From Euzebya pacifica (GTDB lineage: Bacteria > Actinomycetota > Nitriliruptoria > Euzebyales > Euzebyaceae), in NCBI RefSeq assembly GCF_003344865.1, contig NZ_CP031165.1:3291910-3355909 (forward strand): a stretch of DNA of 64,000 bases, given 5' to 3'. This document shows, piece by piece, positions 54,977 to 62,386 of the stretch. The stretch's first letter is position 1. Every line of letters starts with the position of its first letter. A program made the translations under genes and the position numbers. The notes under the pieces were generated by a model. It was not told the origin of the DNA and made no database searches. It saw nothing but the letters and a program-made list of their open reading frames with translations.

Positions 54977-56161
54977 ATGTCCAGGACGATGATCGAACGT
55001 GCCGTCGCAGCGGCACTGGTGCTGCTGCTCGGATTCGTGGCGGTGCACAACTACCGGGTCGCGGGCCGGGAGGCCGACCGGCTCGCCGAGGCCCGGTCCA
55101 CCTCGGCGGAGCTGGCGGAGGACCTGGCGGTGTCGACGGATCGGGCCGAGGGGCTGGCGACGACGGTGGCCGACCTCGAGGCGGACCTGTCGGCCACGGC
55201 AGACGAACTGGACGTGATGTCGTCGGAACGCGACGACCTGGAGGCCCGGGCGGAACGGCTCGTCGACGACGTGGCGGACCGGGCGATGGAGGTCCGGACC
55301 GCCAACCGGGAACGCGACGACGCGATCGCGGTCGCCCAGGACCTCCGCATCCGGTTCGACGGTGAACTCCGTGCGGAGGAACAGGCGCTCCACGGGGCAG
55401 CGGTCGCCGCAGACTGTGCGGCCACGGTCGAGGACGGCGAGGGCGCCCGGCCGTCCAGCGTCGGCTACCGGGACGTGTGGCTGGAGCTGTTCGAGCTCGA
55501 CCGTCCCGGCTACGGCGAACAGGTCGCCGCGTGTGCGACGGCGGCGTTCGCCAACGGGGTCCTCGTCCCCGGCCGGTCGGTCGTCGGCGGGGAGGACCGG
55601 ACACCGGGCGTGTACGTGCCGGTCGACGCGGCCAACGACGGGAACCCGTGCACGGTCACCCAGGAGCTCGTCCACACGTTCGAGGACGGCGACACCATCC
55701 GTTCCAGCCAGGAGGTCCAGTGGTTCGACGGCGGGGCGGAGGACGACATCGCCGACGATCCGTTGGCCGACAGCGCGTGGACGTCGTGGGGTGCCGAGGT
55801 GACGATCGGCCTGCCGATCGGGCCGGTCAACCTGTGGCAGGGGTCGACGGTGGAGCTGTCGGGCGGCTGCCCGGCGTTCGAGCGGACCGATGCGTCGCTG
55901 CCGACGGTGCCCGACCACACCGCCTACGGGGCCGACGAGATCGGCGAGTCGTTCGACCCGGTGTGCCATGCGCCGGAACCGTGCCTGCGGCCGGGGACCT
56001 ACGGGACGTCGGGGACCGGGTCGAGCTGCTACTGGGAGGTCGTCCACCCGGTCACCGGCGACATCATCGACAACCACTTCGGGGCGTCGCAGACGCAGGT
56101 GACGCTGCGGGCCGGGACGAACTTCCGGGCCGAACGATGCGGCGACTGGGAACGCCGCTGA
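54977..56161 (+). CDS. Membrane-anchored coiled-coil protein with cysteine-rich C-terminal module
   Basis: A 394-aa protein. Residues 7-25 form a membrane anchor (ERAVAAALVLLLGFVAVHNY), then a long coiled coil to about 135 (AELAEDLAVSTDRAEGLATT...). The outer part contains eight cysteines, in pairs such as VCHAPEPC, and ends with LRPGTYGTSGTGSSCYWEVV, a GTY-TSG-CYW module found near the end of several actinobacterial exported proteins whose function is unknown. ATG at 54977 follows GGGGAAG by four bases. The protein faces out of the cell. Confidence 0.7.
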   Translation: MSRTMIERAVAAALVLLLGFVAVHNYRVAGREADRLAEARSTSAELAEDLAVSTDRAEGLATTVADLEADLSATADELDVMSSERDDLEARAERLVDDVADRAMEVRTANRERDDAIAVAQDLRIRFDGELRAEEQALHGAAVAADCAATVEDGEGARPSSVGYRDVWLELFELDRPGYGEQVAACATAAFANGVLVPGRSVVGGEDRTPGVYVPVDAANDGNPCTVTQELVHTFEDGDTIRSSQEVQWFDGGAEDDIADDPLADSAWTSWGAEVTIGLPIGPVNLWQGSTVELSGGCPAFERTDASLPTVPDHTAYGADEIGESFDPVCHAPEPCLRPGTYGTSGTGSSCYWEVVHPVTGDIIDNHFGASQTQVTLRAGTNFRAERCGDWERR

Positions 56162-56263
56162 CCGGACGACATGCCGTGCCCGCCGGACAGCCGAGCGGCG
56201 GCCGGTTGTGTCGGCCCGGGCGACGCTGACAGCACGTCCTCCACAAGCGACTGGAGGAACAGA

Positions 56264-56794
56264 ATGTCCTACGACCTCACGAAGAAGCAGGACCGGCGCA
56301 TGGCGCTGGACCGGGCGGTGAACCAGACGAGCGCGCTGACGCGTTCGATCCTGCTGGTGGCACTCGTCTCCAAGTACGAACTCGTCGTCACGCGACTCGT
56401 CGCGACCGTTCGACGGCACCGTGACGTCCGCGACCAGGTGCTCATCCGGTTGACGCCGTCGACGCGGACGCCGTCGTGGTCGCGGACGAGTGGCAGCCGT
56501 CCGGCACCGGCGGTCGGGTGGGCGGTCGCGGCAGCGCAGATCCACAGGGTCCCGTCGGCGTCGACGAGGAGTTTGCCTGGTCGGACCCAGCCGCGCTGTC
56601 CGGGCAGGAGGTCGTCGACGGGTACCGGACGGTCGGGTCCGGCCACGGTCGGCATCGGCCCCCGTCCGGCCGTCCCCCTGGCCGCCTCGGCTCCCGTGCC
56701 CGTCATGCCCATCGTGCCTGTCCGCGGTCCGGTGGTGGAGAGCTGCCGCAGGTGCGGGAGGAGCCACAGGAGGCTGCCGAGGACGACGACGTAG
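56264..56794 (+). CDS. Uncertain gene, MSYDLTKKQD start
   Basis: ATG at 56264 has GGAGG six bases upstream, a strong site. The first 55 codons have GC-biased third positions and encode a plausible helical segment (RAVNQTSALTRSILLVALVS). After about 56440 the frame becomes Ser/Pro/Arg-rich and the opposite strand looks coding instead. Either the protein is short and its frame was broken, or the end is non-native. Function unknown. Confidence 0.35.
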   Translation: MSYDLTKKQDRRMALDRAVNQTSALTRSILLVALVSKYELVVTRLVATVRRHRDVRDQVLIRLTPSTRTPSWSRTSGSRPAPAVGWAVAAAQIHRVPSASTRSLPGRTQPRCPGRRSSTGTGRSGPATVGIGPRPAVPLAASAPVPVMPIVPVRGPVVESCRRCGRSHRRLPRTTT

Positions 56795-56802
56795 GCGAAC
56801 AC
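56269..56802 (-). CDS. Uncertain minus-strand gene with one membrane segment
   Basis: From GTG 56802 the frame encodes FAYVVVLGSLLWLLPHLRQL, a membrane span, then PVDDLLPGQRGWVRPGKLLV, DADGTLWICAAATAHP and LPLVRDHDGVRVDGVNRM, which read like a real protein with high third-position GC. Below about 56450 it turns low-complexity and overlaps the front of the plus gene, so its true end is doubtful. Start also uncertain (TTG and ATG further upstream are open). Function unknown. Confidence 0.4.
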   Translation of the reverse strand: MFAYVVVLGSLLWLLPHLRQLSTTGPRTGTMGMTGTGAEAARGTAGRGPMPTVAGPDRPVPVDDLLPGQRGWVRPGKLLVDADGTLWICAAATAHPTAGAGRLPLVRDHDGVRVDGVNRMSTWSRTSRCRRTVATSRVTTSSYLETSATSRIERVSALVWFTARSSAMRRSCFFVRS

Positions 56803-56969
56803 GTCGTCCGACGGTGAGGACCGACCATCCCTGGACAAGGAAGCCCCCGGCGCCCCCGACGGGCCCCGTTCCGGGCCGTTCGCCCGGCGCTTCGGCGTCG
56901 AACGGGCGTCGGCCCGGCCTCGCTGATACGCACACTGGCCGTCTTCTTCGGCGAGTCGCTCATGTTCAC

Positions 56970-56998
56970 TTGACATTACGGCCGTCCCGGTCCAGATT
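56970..56998 (+). promoter_or_regulatory. Promoter-like element for the mau-like operon
   Basis: TTGACA (56970-56975), spacer 17, CAGATT (56993-56998). The transcript would start about 65 bases before the first ATG at 57071. Confidence 0.5.
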
Positions 56999-57070
56999 GG
57001 CCATCGCGCCGTTGTGAAGAACTGACGGTATCGGTTGGCGGTGGCTGCCGCCACGAGCAAGGGGGTGAGG

Positions 57071-57766
57071 ATGTTTCGACGTACTGTCACGTCCGTTCTC
57101 GGTGCTCAGTACGAGCTCCAGCATCGAGACAGGTTGCAGTTGGCCAGTTACAGTCACTGTTTCTACACGTGGGACGGCGTGACCGTTCCACTGCGGTCGA
57201 CCGACCACATGACTGCATGGTTCACCGCAACCACAGTGCTGGGTGCCACATTCGACGAGGAATACGACCTCGGGGACGGAACCCTCTACTTGGGTTCCTA
57301 CGCACATGTCGCATCCGACAACGGGGTCAACTACAGCAACCCGAGCGTGGCGCTGTGGTCGGGTGCCGACCGCGCCGTGTGGACGGAAACAGAGGTTCGC
57401 GACACGGCCTGGTTGGTGGGACTCTTCCAGCACCTGGAGCCGAAGATCATCGGGGAGACGGCGGTGGTCTCTGGCGCGGACCTCTCGATGGCCGAGGTCA
57501 CCGACGAAGAGGTCCTCACCACGATCCTGTCTGGGCCGTGGCCAGGGAGCGACCGGATCCTGCGACTGTTCGACCTCGAGGCGTGGGCACCGACCTCACG
57601 CCGAGGAATGGACGCCGAAGCGGGGGAACTGTTCCGCCGCGGCGACGAGGCCGTCCTCAGGGGCGTCAACGCGATGGTGCAGGTGCGGGAAGCGGACTTC
57701 GGCAGCACAGGAAGCGTCGACTTCCTTCGCCGGTTCGGAGGACTTGACCGTGCGAGGGTCAGGTGA
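57071..57766 (+). CDS. Unknown 231-aa protein, first gene of mau-like operon
   Basis: ATG at 57071 after GGGGGTGAGG. A soluble protein without signal peptide, with the segments LQLASYSHCFYTWDGVTVP, TLYLGSYAHVASDNGVNYS and LFRRGDEAVLRGVNAMVQVR. It is rich in aromatic residues and has a single cysteine. No family recognised. GTGA overlap with the MauD-like gene shows tight coupling, so it probably acts with the exported 12-Cys protein, perhaps as a cytoplasmic escort or modifying factor. Codon use is less GC-extreme than in neighbours, hinting at transfer. Confidence 0.75.
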   Translation: MFRRTVTSVLGAQYELQHRDRLQLASYSHCFYTWDGVTVPLRSTDHMTAWFTATTVLGATFDEEYDLGDGTLYLGSYAHVASDNGVNYSNPSVALWSGADRAVWTETEVRDTAWLVGLFQHLEPKIIGETAVVSGADLSMAEVTDEEVLTTILSGPWPGSDRILRLFDLEAWAPTSRRGMDAEAGELFRRGDEAVLRGVNAMVQVREADFGSTGSVDFLRRFGGLDRARVR

Positions 57767-58272
57767 GCCCGGAAACGTCCTTCGCAGTCCTCACCTGGAT
57801 GGCCATTGCGGTGCTGACCGCAGGCCTCGTGGGGTGCCTGCGTGCCCTCTCGGCACTGCGTGCGTCCGTCGAGGACCGCATGGGCACTCCCCGACGGCTG
57901 GCTGTCGGTGACACCATCCGCTTGCCAGCGGGACTTCTGTCCACTCGAACAGAGCGCCGCTGCGCCCTGCTGTTCGTGCGGGCGGGGTGCCGCAGCTGCG
58001 AGACCGCGCTCGAACGGCTGACACCCTGCATGGATGAGATGCCCGACGCCGAACTGCTGGTGCTCTGGCAGGGAGAACCCGATCCGCGCTGGCCGGGTGT
58101 CCCACAGGCCGCCGAGGCCTTCGAAGCGCTCAACGTCGGCGTCGTGCCGTTCTTCGCCCTGCTCGAGGGCAACCGGGTCATCGCCCGAGGCGGACTCGGC
58201 AGCCGTGAACTCCTCGACCGTGCCGTCGACGACCTGAAGGACCTGACCACACCAACGGAGGTATTCCAGTGA
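57763..58272 (+). CDS. MauD-like membrane-anchored thioredoxin-fold protein
   Basis: A 169-aa protein. One N-terminal membrane segment (FAVLTWMAIAVLTAGLVGCL) leads to a thioredoxin-like domain with CxxC in LLFVRAGCRSCETALERL and the fold-typical cis-Pro region NVGVVPFFALLEGNRVIARG. This topology and order match MauD, which with MauE is needed to form disulfides in the methylamine dehydrogenase small subunit. The CxxC (CRSC) is unlike DsbA CPHC or MauD CPxC. It overlaps both neighbours by four bases. Confidence 0.75.
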   Translation: MSPETSFAVLTWMAIAVLTAGLVGCLRALSALRASVEDRMGTPRRLAVGDTIRLPAGLLSTRTERRCALLFVRAGCRSCETALERLTPCMDEMPDAELLVLWQGEPDPRWPGVPQAAEAFEALNVGVVPFFALLEGNRVIARGGLGSRELLDRAVDDLKDLTTPTEVFQ

Positions 58273-58844
58273 CGACAACCACAGCACCTTCACCCACCAT
58301 TGACGACCTGCCGGAATGGGACGGGCGATGGAAAGGGCAGCCGACGGTACAGATGACTCGCCGCAGGTTCGCTTCCAACGCACTCGTTGCCGGTGCCATA
58401 GGTGTTGGGGTGAGTGTCCTCAACGCGCTGGGAGGCCGGGCGCCTGCCGCACTGGCCCAGACATGCACCACCACCGGGTTGACCTATCTCAACAACTGTG
58501 GCGGCAGCAACTACTCCACGACCTGTTCGGACGGATGTCCACGATCTCCCGGTACGGACAGCAGTTGGTTCTGTTCCACGACGTCGTTCCGGTCACGACA
58601 CCGTGCGTGCTCGGAACCCCGGTACGACCCGGGTTCCCAGCTCACCTACGGGTTCGCGATCAGGACCAACCAGTGCTACACGTCCACTGCCGACGGTTGG
58701 CTCTGGGAAGGGGTGGACAGCGGCGGCGACTGCGGGTGCGTCAACGTCAGGCAGTTCTCCTGCAACGACGGCTACTACCGGGTGGAGTTCCCCTACCTGG
58801 GAGCGTGGCACCCGTCGATCTGCCAGACGGCCCGATGCGTCTGA
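58269..58844 (+). CDS. Tat-exported small protein with 12 cysteines (MauA-like layout)
   Basis: A 191-aa protein. Residues 29-64 are a Tat-type signal (MTRRRFASNALVAGAIGVGV, cleaved near ALAQ). The mature 127 residues hold exactly 12 Cys (66, 77, 86, 90, 102, 114, 136, 155, 157, 165, 185, 190), including a CGC, and four Trp (100, 144, 146, 180). The methylamine dehydrogenase light chain MauA is also a Tat-exported small protein with 12 Cys, but Cys spacing differs and homology is not certain. Six disulfides formed by the neighbouring MauD/MauE-like pair are likely. No heavy chain MauB or MauG is nearby. A TTQ-like cofactor is speculation. GTG at 58269 has GGAGG upstream. Confidence 0.75.
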   Translation: MTTTTAPSPTIDDLPEWDGRWKGQPTVQMTRRRFASNALVAGAIGVGVSVLNALGGRAPAALAQTCTTTGLTYLNNCGGSNYSTTCSDGCPRSPGTDSSWFCSTTSFRSRHRACSEPRYDPGSQLTYGFAIRTNQCYTSTADGWLWEGVDSGGDCGCVNVRQFSCNDGYYRVEFPYLGAWHPSICQTARCV

Positions 58845-58920
58845 CCGGAACGACGTCAGCGGATCCCGACTCGCGCATGCAGACTGTCGACGTCGGGCCA
58901 GAGCGGGGCTGGTTGCCGAC

Positions 58921-59439
58921 ATGCTGTCGGTGATCGCAGGGGCCGTGACCGTCCTGCTGCTCATATCGGCGTGGACGTCCAGTCCCGTCCTCCCGATCGA
59001 TGACCACGTCCGCCATCGGCGGGCAGCGCTGGCCATCCGCAGCCTGGAGGCCACCTTGGCCCTGGTGCTCGCGGCGGCGCTCCACTTGGGCAGTACGGAT
59101 CTGTTGCGTCTGGCGAGCGGCGCCGTGGGACTGCTCTTCGTCGGTTACACCGCCCACCAGCTCAAGGGAGCACGGGCAGGGTCGATGCAGTCCTGCGGCT
59201 GCACACCGTTCGAGGAGATCCCCAGCTTCCGGACGGCCCTGAGGGCGGCATCGGTCGTCGGCATGGCGGCGGCCCTGTCCACGATGCCGCCGACGGCCGC
59301 CCCATCCTCCCTGGAGTGGCTCATGGCGCTGGTGTTCGGCACGGCCCTGCTGTTCTGGCCGACTGGGTTCGGGATGGCCGATCAGGTCGTCCGGCGACTG
59401 GAGGTCGAACACCGGTGGGACGTGGCGTCCCGTGGCTGA
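58921..59439 (+). CDS. MauE/DoxX-like membrane protein
   Basis: A 172-aa protein with four membrane segments (VIAGAVTVLLLISAW, LEATLALVLAAALHL, LLRLASGAVGLLFVGYTAHQL, LMALVFGTALLFWPTGFGM) and the motif MQSCGCTPFEE between segments three and four, like the CGC of MauE, which is thought to pass oxidising equivalents to MauD. A gap of 76 bases follows the 12-Cys gene. ATG at 58921 lacks a strong ribosome site. It should lie in the membrane and serve the exported client. Confidence 0.75.
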   Translation: MLSVIAGAVTVLLLISAWTSSPVLPIDDHVRHRRAALAIRSLEATLALVLAAALHLGSTDLLRLASGAVGLLFVGYTAHQLKGARAGSMQSCGCTPFEEIPSFRTALRAASVVGMAAALSTMPPTAAPSSLEWLMALVFGTALLFWPTGFGMADQVVRRLEVEHRWDVASRG

Positions 59440-60118
59440 CACCTACTGGTTCCTCGCCTTCGGGCTCCTGGGGGGCCTCTCTGTCTCGGGGGCGATCTGA
59501 AACCGCAACGCAGCCATGGTGCTGCTGCCACCGGTCGGTGGCCGACGACAACAACGGATGGTCCGGCAGGCGATCGTGGCCTTCGCCGCCGGCAGTGTCC
59601 TCGGCGGACTCGTCTCTGCGTCCGGCCTGTTGGTCGTCGCGGGGTTGTTCTCCGAGCTCTTGACGGAGGCCCGTGTGGTCGTCCTGGGGATCACAGTGAC
59701 TCTGGCTGTGGCCCTGCAGGCCGGCGTTGTGGGCGTGCGACTGCCGTCGCCCTCCCACATCATCCCGCAGACGACCTTCGGTCACGGGATGGTGTCCGGG
59801 ATGCTGCGGTTCGGGTTCGAGCTCGGCCTGGGCTTCCGGACCCAGATCCCCACGGTTGCCCCGTACGTACTCGCGGCTGTCGTCGTGCTCGGCGGCACCG
59901 TCCCGTCGGTGGCTGCCCTCGCGTTCGGCTGGGGGATCGGCCGTGCAGCCGCGTTCTCGGGCCGCGCAGGGCTCGTGGTCCCCGACGCGGAGGACAGCCG
60001 ACGAGAGGCCGTCCTCACCCGTTACGAGATGCGCATGGCGAGACTCGGGTCGACATCGGTGTGGGTCCTGCTCGTGGTCCTGCCGGTGTGGTGTGTCATG
60101 GTCCTCGTCACGGGGTGA
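59432..60118 (+). pseudogene. Multi-spanning membrane protein with in-frame TGA
   Basis: GTG at 59432, overlapping the MauE-like stop, opens ADTYWFLAFGLLGGLSVSGA, a membrane span, and meets TGA at 59498. The same frame goes on as NRNAAMVLLPPVGGRRQQRM and then a long membrane part (IVAFAAGSVLGGLVSASGLL, VLGITVTLAVALQAGVVGV, VAPYVLAAVVVLGGTVPSVA, VWVLLVVLPVWCVMVLV) to 60118. The simplest view is one 228-codon gene with a TGG or CGA changed to TGA; alternatively the second half starts anew at ATG 59516 (200 aa). Function unknown; operon membership suggests a role with the MauD/E-like proteins. Confidence 0.55.
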
Positions 60119-60233
60119 GGCTGTGTCGGTCCATCCCGGCGTCACACGGTCGCGTGGTGACTTCCCACAGGCCCACCCGAAGATTCTCCGTCACGGCACG
60201 ACACCCCCGGGCCTGTAGGTCCCGGAGATGCCC

Positions 60234-60722
60234 ATGACCACACCGCCTGCATGCGAGTCGTTCCTGCGCGACGAGTACCCACGCCTCGTGGGGTTCCTTC
60301 GCCTGCAGTTCGGCGTCGACGCCGAGGACATCGCCCAGGACGCCGTCGTCAAGCTCATCGACCGCTGGGACCGACTCGACACCGACCAGCCGCCCCGCGC
60401 GTGGCTGTACACCGTTGCGTTGCGGGACGGTTACCGGCTCGGCCGCCGACTGCGACGGCTCACCGGCGCCCTTCCGCTGCTGGCACCACAGTCCGACACC
60501 GCGGACGTGGCCGAGGCGGCCGCTGCGACGCTGGACACCCGTCGGGTCCTGGCTGCCCTTCCGGAACGCCAGCGGGCGGCCGTGGTCCTCCGCTACTACT
60601 GCGACCTGCCGGCTGCCGTGGCCGCGCAGGTCCTCGGGACGACCGACGAGGCCGTCCGGGCCCTGTGCCATCGCGCCGTCGTTGCGCTGCGCCGTACCGA
60701 TCTCGATCCCGTCGACCTGTAG
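60234..60722 (+). CDS. ECF-type RNA polymerase sigma factor
   Basis: A 162-aa sigma-70 family protein with region 2 (FLRDEYPRLVGFLRLQ, VDAEDIAQDAVVKLIDRW) and region 4 (LPERQRAAVVLRYYCDLP, AAQVLGTTDEAVRALCHRAV). ATG at 60234 is preferred to the one at 60228, because GGAG directly abuts the first but is six bases from the second. Nine bases separate its stop from a gene for a single-span membrane protein, the usual position of an anti-sigma factor. Confidence 0.88.
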   Translation: MTTPPACESFLRDEYPRLVGFLRLQFGVDAEDIAQDAVVKLIDRWDRLDTDQPPRAWLYTVALRDGYRLGRRLRRLTGALPLLAPQSDTADVAEAAAATLDTRRVLAALPERQRAAVVLRYYCDLPAAVAAQVLGTTDEAVRALCHRAVVALRRTDLDPVDL

Positions 60723-60731
60723 GAGGACCCT

Positions 60732-61367
60732 GTGGAAGCCGACATCCGCCACCGCCTGGAGCAGGCCGCCGGCACCCCGGCCGAACTGGACCTGCGGACG
60801 GTCCTGGCCGCCCGCGACCGTCGCCACCGGACCCGCTGGGCGACCGTCGCGTCCCTCGTCGTCGTCGTTGCCGTCACGGGCGTCGCGACAGGGCTGCGGA
60901 CCGCCGCCCCCGACCCGGCGGCCGTTGCCGACCTGCCAGCCGGTGTCGAGGTCGTCCATGACGGCCCCACACCGGACCTCACCCTCTCCCCGATCGTGGG
61001 CGACGGCGACCAGGAAGCCGCCGCGGCGGTGTGGCGGCAGTTCGGAATGGACGGGCAGCCGCCGGCCGTCCCGGACGGCCACGTGATCGGGTTCGTCCCG
61101 TTGTCGGCCGACTGCAGTGCCGCCGACATCGTCGGTGTCGAGGCCGTCCACACCCGACCGGTGACCTGGACGCTTGACGTGGCGGTCACGCCCGGCTGCG
61201 AACCCGTCGAGGACCCCCGACCCGCACCCGCTGTCCCGATGTCGGGAACCCGGACGCTGGTGGTCCTCGCGATGCCGTGGCCAGACGACCGGCCGGTCCC
61301 CGGCCCGATGGTACGCAGCGCCGATCAGCCGCGGCCGACCCCGTGGGCCAGGGCGGCACAGGACTGA
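60732..61367 (+). CDS. Putative membrane anti-sigma factor
   Basis: A 211-aa protein with a short cytoplasmic N-terminus (IRHRLEQAAGTPAELDLRTV), one membrane segment (WATVASLVVVVAVTGVATGL) and an outer domain with two cysteines. No zinc-binding HxxxCxxC of ZAS anti-sigma factors is present, so the assignment rests on topology and on the preceding sigma gene. GTG with AGGAGG upstream. Confidence 0.6.
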   Translation: MEADIRHRLEQAAGTPAELDLRTVLAARDRRHRTRWATVASLVVVVAVTGVATGLRTAAPDPAAVADLPAGVEVVHDGPTPDLTLSPIVGDGDQEAAAAVWRQFGMDGQPPAVPDGHVIGFVPLSADCSAADIVGVEAVHTRPVTWTLDVAVTPGCEPVEDPRPAPAVPMSGTRTLVVLAMPWPDDRPVPGPMVRSADQPRPTPWARAAQD

Positions 61368-61401
61368 CACCACCCGAACGGGCGGCCCCGGGACGGTTGG
61401 G

Positions 61402-61851
61402 CTACAGGCCCCGCCAGGTGCGGAGGGCAACCCCGACGAGTTCGGTGGCGTCGGCCCGGTTCCAGAGGAGGCCGGACACGTCGGGCACGATCCTGGTCGT
61501 GAACGACCGGCCCCTGTCAGCTGCCGGCCGGCCGTGCGTCGCGGCCACCTCTGCGGCGATGGCCTCGGCGTCGTCGGGGGACACCAGGACGGCGGCGACG
61601 GGCCGGAGGGCGAGCTCGAACCCCTCGTTCCACATGGTCGTGTCGTGGCGGACCTCCAGGAGGGACCCGCGGCCGTGGACCGGGTCGCCGGTCCGGCCGT
61701 TCCACAGGGCACACACCGCACCGCGCAGCACCTTCGGCCACGACCCGTCGGTGACGGTTGCGGCAACGACGGCCGCATCGTGCGTGGTGCCGTCCACGAC
61801 ACGCCGGATCTCGGTGCCGTCGAGGCGGACGCTTGCCAGTTCGAGGGTCAT
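61402..61851 (-). CDS. Hypothetical 149-aa protein
   Basis: Starts with MTLELASVRLDGTEIRR. Mixed alpha/beta pattern (VVAATVTDGSWPKVLRGAVC, LLEVRHDTTMWNEGFELALR) with no recognised family, no signal and no membrane segment. There is no ribosome site at the ATG. Nested dyads lie 74-120 bases upstream and may control it. Confidence 0.6.
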   Translation of the reverse strand: MTLELASVRLDGTEIRRVVDGTTHDAAVVAATVTDGSWPKVLRGAVCALWNGRTGDPVHGRGSLLEVRHDTTMWNEGFELALRPVAAVLVSPDDAEAIAAEVAATHGRPAADRGRSFTTRIVPDVSGLLWNRADATELVGVALRTWRGL

Positions 61852-61924
61852 GCCGATGACAGTGGTGCGCCGTGCCGTCCCGTCAACCGACGCCCGGCAC
61901 TGTGGAGCCCGCCGGCCGCCGCCG

Positions 61925-61971
61925 ATCACTCGATTTCGAGTGATTGTGGCCGTTCAGGTCCACAACCACTC
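61925..61971. promoter_or_regulatory. Nested, mutually exclusive dyads
   Basis: ATCACTCGA-TT-TCGAGTGAT (61925-61944) is a perfect 9-bp dyad. Its right arm is also part of GAGTGATTGTGG (61938-61949), which pairs with CCACAACCACTC (61960-61971) with one mismatch. The arm can thus pair left or right. AT content is far above its surroundings. Operator or RNA switch upstream of the minus gene at 61851. Confidence 0.45.
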
Positions 61972-62015
61972 ATTTCTGCAGGGTCGTGGGTCGGGTGTCA
62001 CGGCAGCCGGGATCG

Positions 62016-62045
62016 ACGACGGACCCGCTGGTGCGGGTCCGTCGT
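62016..62045 (-). terminator. Strong hairpin after the 95-aa gene
   Basis: ACGACGGACCCGC-TGGT-GCGGGTCCGTCGT, thirteen perfect base pairs with a 4-base loop, 12 bases beyond the stop at 62057. No U-tract, as common in this genome. Confidence 0.6.
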
Positions 62046-62056
62046 GGGGTGGGCGT

Positions 62057-62344
62057 TCAGCGGTCGCCAGCGAGCTCGCAGTCGAGTCCTGCGCCGCGGT
62101 GCAGGTCCAGGACCATGCACGTCATCGGCCCGTCGGGCGTGTCGACCCGACAGTGGCGGATCGTCTCGACGCCGTCGTCGTAGATGGCGACGTGCGTGCA
62201 GTCGGCGTCGGGTACGCGCGACAGCTCCGCAGCCGGAGCAGGGCCTGGCGTGTGGAACGCAAGGAGCAGGGCGGCGAACACGACGACGAGGGCGGCGCCG
62301 CCGACCAGGTCGAACCACGAGAGCTGCTTGAAGATGTCGGACAT
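62057..62344 (-). CDS. Small single-span membrane protein
   Basis: A 95-aa protein starting MSDIFKQLSW. One membrane segment (LVGGAALVVVFAALLLAF) is followed by an outer domain with four cysteines (DADCTHVAIYDDGVETIRHC, PMTCMVLDLHRGAGLDCEL). ATG follows GGAGGAG by seven bases. Topology cannot be fixed but the Cys pairs suggest the C-terminus lies outside. Function unknown. Confidence 0.65.
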   Translation of the reverse strand: MSDIFKQLSWFDLVGGAALVVVFAALLLAFHTPGPAPAAELSRVPDADCTHVAIYDDGVETIRHCRVDTPDGPMTCMVLDLHRGAGLDCELAGDR

Positions 62345-62366
62345 GCGGGTCTCCTCCCGGTAGGTG

Positions 62367-62386
62367 CACCACGCGTTCGCGTGGTG
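62367..62386. promoter_or_regulatory. Dyad in the 5' leader of the 95-aa gene
   Basis: CACCACGCG-TT-CGCGTGGTG, a perfect 9-bp dyad 23-42 bases upstream of the ATG at 62344. Upstream of it the minus strand reads GGTCCTCC, complementary to the gene's GGAGGA ribosome site, so a leader fold that hides it is possible. Confidence 0.4.
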
